Below, one piece after another: positions 32,324-32,839 of a stretch of 32,839 nucleotides of DNA. Made by a program: the position numbers and the translations under genes. Within the stretch, counting starts at the first letter, position 1. Every line of letters begins with the position of its first letter. The notes under the pieces are model-generated. The model did no database searches. It was not told the DNA's origin and saw only the letters and a list, made by a program, of their open reading frames with translations. Source of the stretch: Clostridia bacterium (GTDB lineage: Bacteria > Bacillota > Clostridia > Oscillospirales > Acutalibacteraceae); contig JAUNDK010000026.1 in assembly GCA_030526115.1 (NCBI GenBank), positions 1-32,839 of the forward strand, written 5' to 3'.

Positions 32324-32839
32324 TCAGTCTTCCATCCAGTCGATGGTTGTTCCGATATTCTCTCCGTTAACGGCTCTTACAATATTTTCAGGGTCCTCTA
32401 TGCTGAATACATAGAACGGGATGTGGCGCTCATTACAGAATGAAGCGGCTGTCATATCCATAACCTGAAGGTTATCCTGAAGAATTTTGAGATACTGAAT
32501 ATGATTGTACTTCTTTGCATCAGGGTTCTTCTTTGGGTCGCTGTCATAAACACCGTCTACCATTGTAGCCTTGAGAATGACATCTGCCTGAATTTCAGCT
32601 GCTCTTAAAGATGCACCTGTGTCAGTTGAGAAGAATGGCATACCTGTACCGGCGGCAAAAATAACAACCTTGCCCTCCTCGAGGTGCTGTACCGCATTGT
32701 CGCGTACGAAGGTCTCAGCAACCTGTGGCATGGTAAGAGCGGACATAACCTTAACCTCAAGACCCATGCTCTCAAGAATATCCTGAAGGCCAAGGGAATT
32801 GATTATTGTTGCGAGCATACCCATTTTGTCAGCTCTTGT
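32324..32839 (-). CDS. pyrH: UMP kinase, 3' part (5' end outside window)
   Basis: C-terminal 171 residues of the bacterial hexameric UMP kinase (amino-acid-kinase fold), which phosphorylates UMP to UDP. The frame is open to the window edge. The residues TRADK before MGMLATIINSLGLQD belong to the conserved ADxMGMLAT helix, so the ATG at 32822-32824 is internal. Roughly 65 N-terminal residues are missing. Seen are KVVIFAAGTGMPFFSTDTGASLRAAEI, the nucleotide-binding GTGxPFFxTD motif, LKATMVDGVYDSDPKKNPDAKKY, and MDMTAASFCNERHIPFYVF. It heads the visible part of the pyrH-frr-uppS-cdsA-dxr-rseP-ispG-polC cluster; tsf and rpsB would be expected beyond the edge. Confidence 0.96.
   Translation of the reverse strand, partial: TRADKMGMLATIINSLGLQDILESMGLEVKVMSALTMPQVAETFVRDNAVQHLEEGKVVIFAAGTGMPFFSTDTGASLRAAEIQADVILKATMVDGVYDSDPKKNPDAKKYNHIQYLKILQDNLQVMDMTAASFCNERHIPFYVFSIEDPENIVRAVNGENIGTTIDWMED

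Noticed and set aside
1-32839. CRISPR arrays, insertion sequences, prophage genes, tRNA or rRNA genes, toxin-antitoxin or defence modules
   Set aside because: I looked on both strands and saw no regularly spaced repeats, transposase or integrase motifs, cloverleaf-like sequences or known defence proteins; the window is conserved core chromosome.

Overview
The window reads as chromosomal core DNA from a Gram-positive anaerobe of the Clostridia, most likely a Lachnospiraceae-type organism. The pointers are a PolC-type replicative polymerase, the pyrH-frr-uppS-cdsA-dxr-rseP-ispG-polC order, HemZ, a bifunctional RelA/SpoT enzyme, a short-form HisG with HisZ, strong AGGAGG-like ribosome binding sites with some TTG and GTG starts, and TTGCAA/TATAAT-type promoters. 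That assignment is inferred from gene content; no rRNA or tRNA gene is present to confirm it. Nearly everything is on the minus strand. Only the first two genes are on the plus strand. No stretch longer than about 230 bases lacks a gene.

Region by region: (1) 1-1150, plus strand: the 3' part of a KDPG aldolase gene with its terminator, then a monocistronic PadR regulator with its own promoter. A terminator shared by both strands follows. (2) 1153-3604, minus: a polar amino-acid ABC transporter (lipoprotein, permease, ATPase) with a promoter and an internal hairpin after the binding-protein gene. (3) 3710-7963, minus: a zinc-ribbon protein, a SpoVB/MurJ-type flippase, HU, RqcP and a NdpA-like nucleoid protein. 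This looks like a stripped version of the spoVB-mazG-hup-rqcP-yabP-yabQ-divIC neighbourhood. (4) 8003-15426, minus: a recJ-relA-MBL hydrolase-hemZ-uridine kinase-like operon, promoter at 15398-15426. (5) 15455-22374, minus: a histidine operon hisZ-hisG-hisD-hisC-hisB-hisA/hisI fusion-hisE plus a terminal methyltransferase-fold gene, bounded by a promoter/operator and a strong terminator. (6) 22356-32839, minus: pyrH (cut by the window edge)-frr-uppS-cdsA-dxr-rseP-ispG-polC, covering translation recycling, phospholipid and isoprenoid synthesis, membrane proteolysis and replication.

The most interesting part is the histidine operon. It has an in-frame HisA-HisI fusion that joins two consecutive pathway steps. 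It ends in a small gene with a methyltransferase-like fold whose SAM-binding motif is degenerate. hisH, hisF and a histidinol phosphatase are absent. Its promoter has a consensus -35 hexamer buried in the terminator stem of polC, and a perfect 7-2-7 palindrome lies at the predicted transcription start. A second predicted promoter sits between hisG and hisD. No phage, insertion sequence, CRISPR array, defence system or other wholly novel system is visible; the novelty here is in architecture and regulation.
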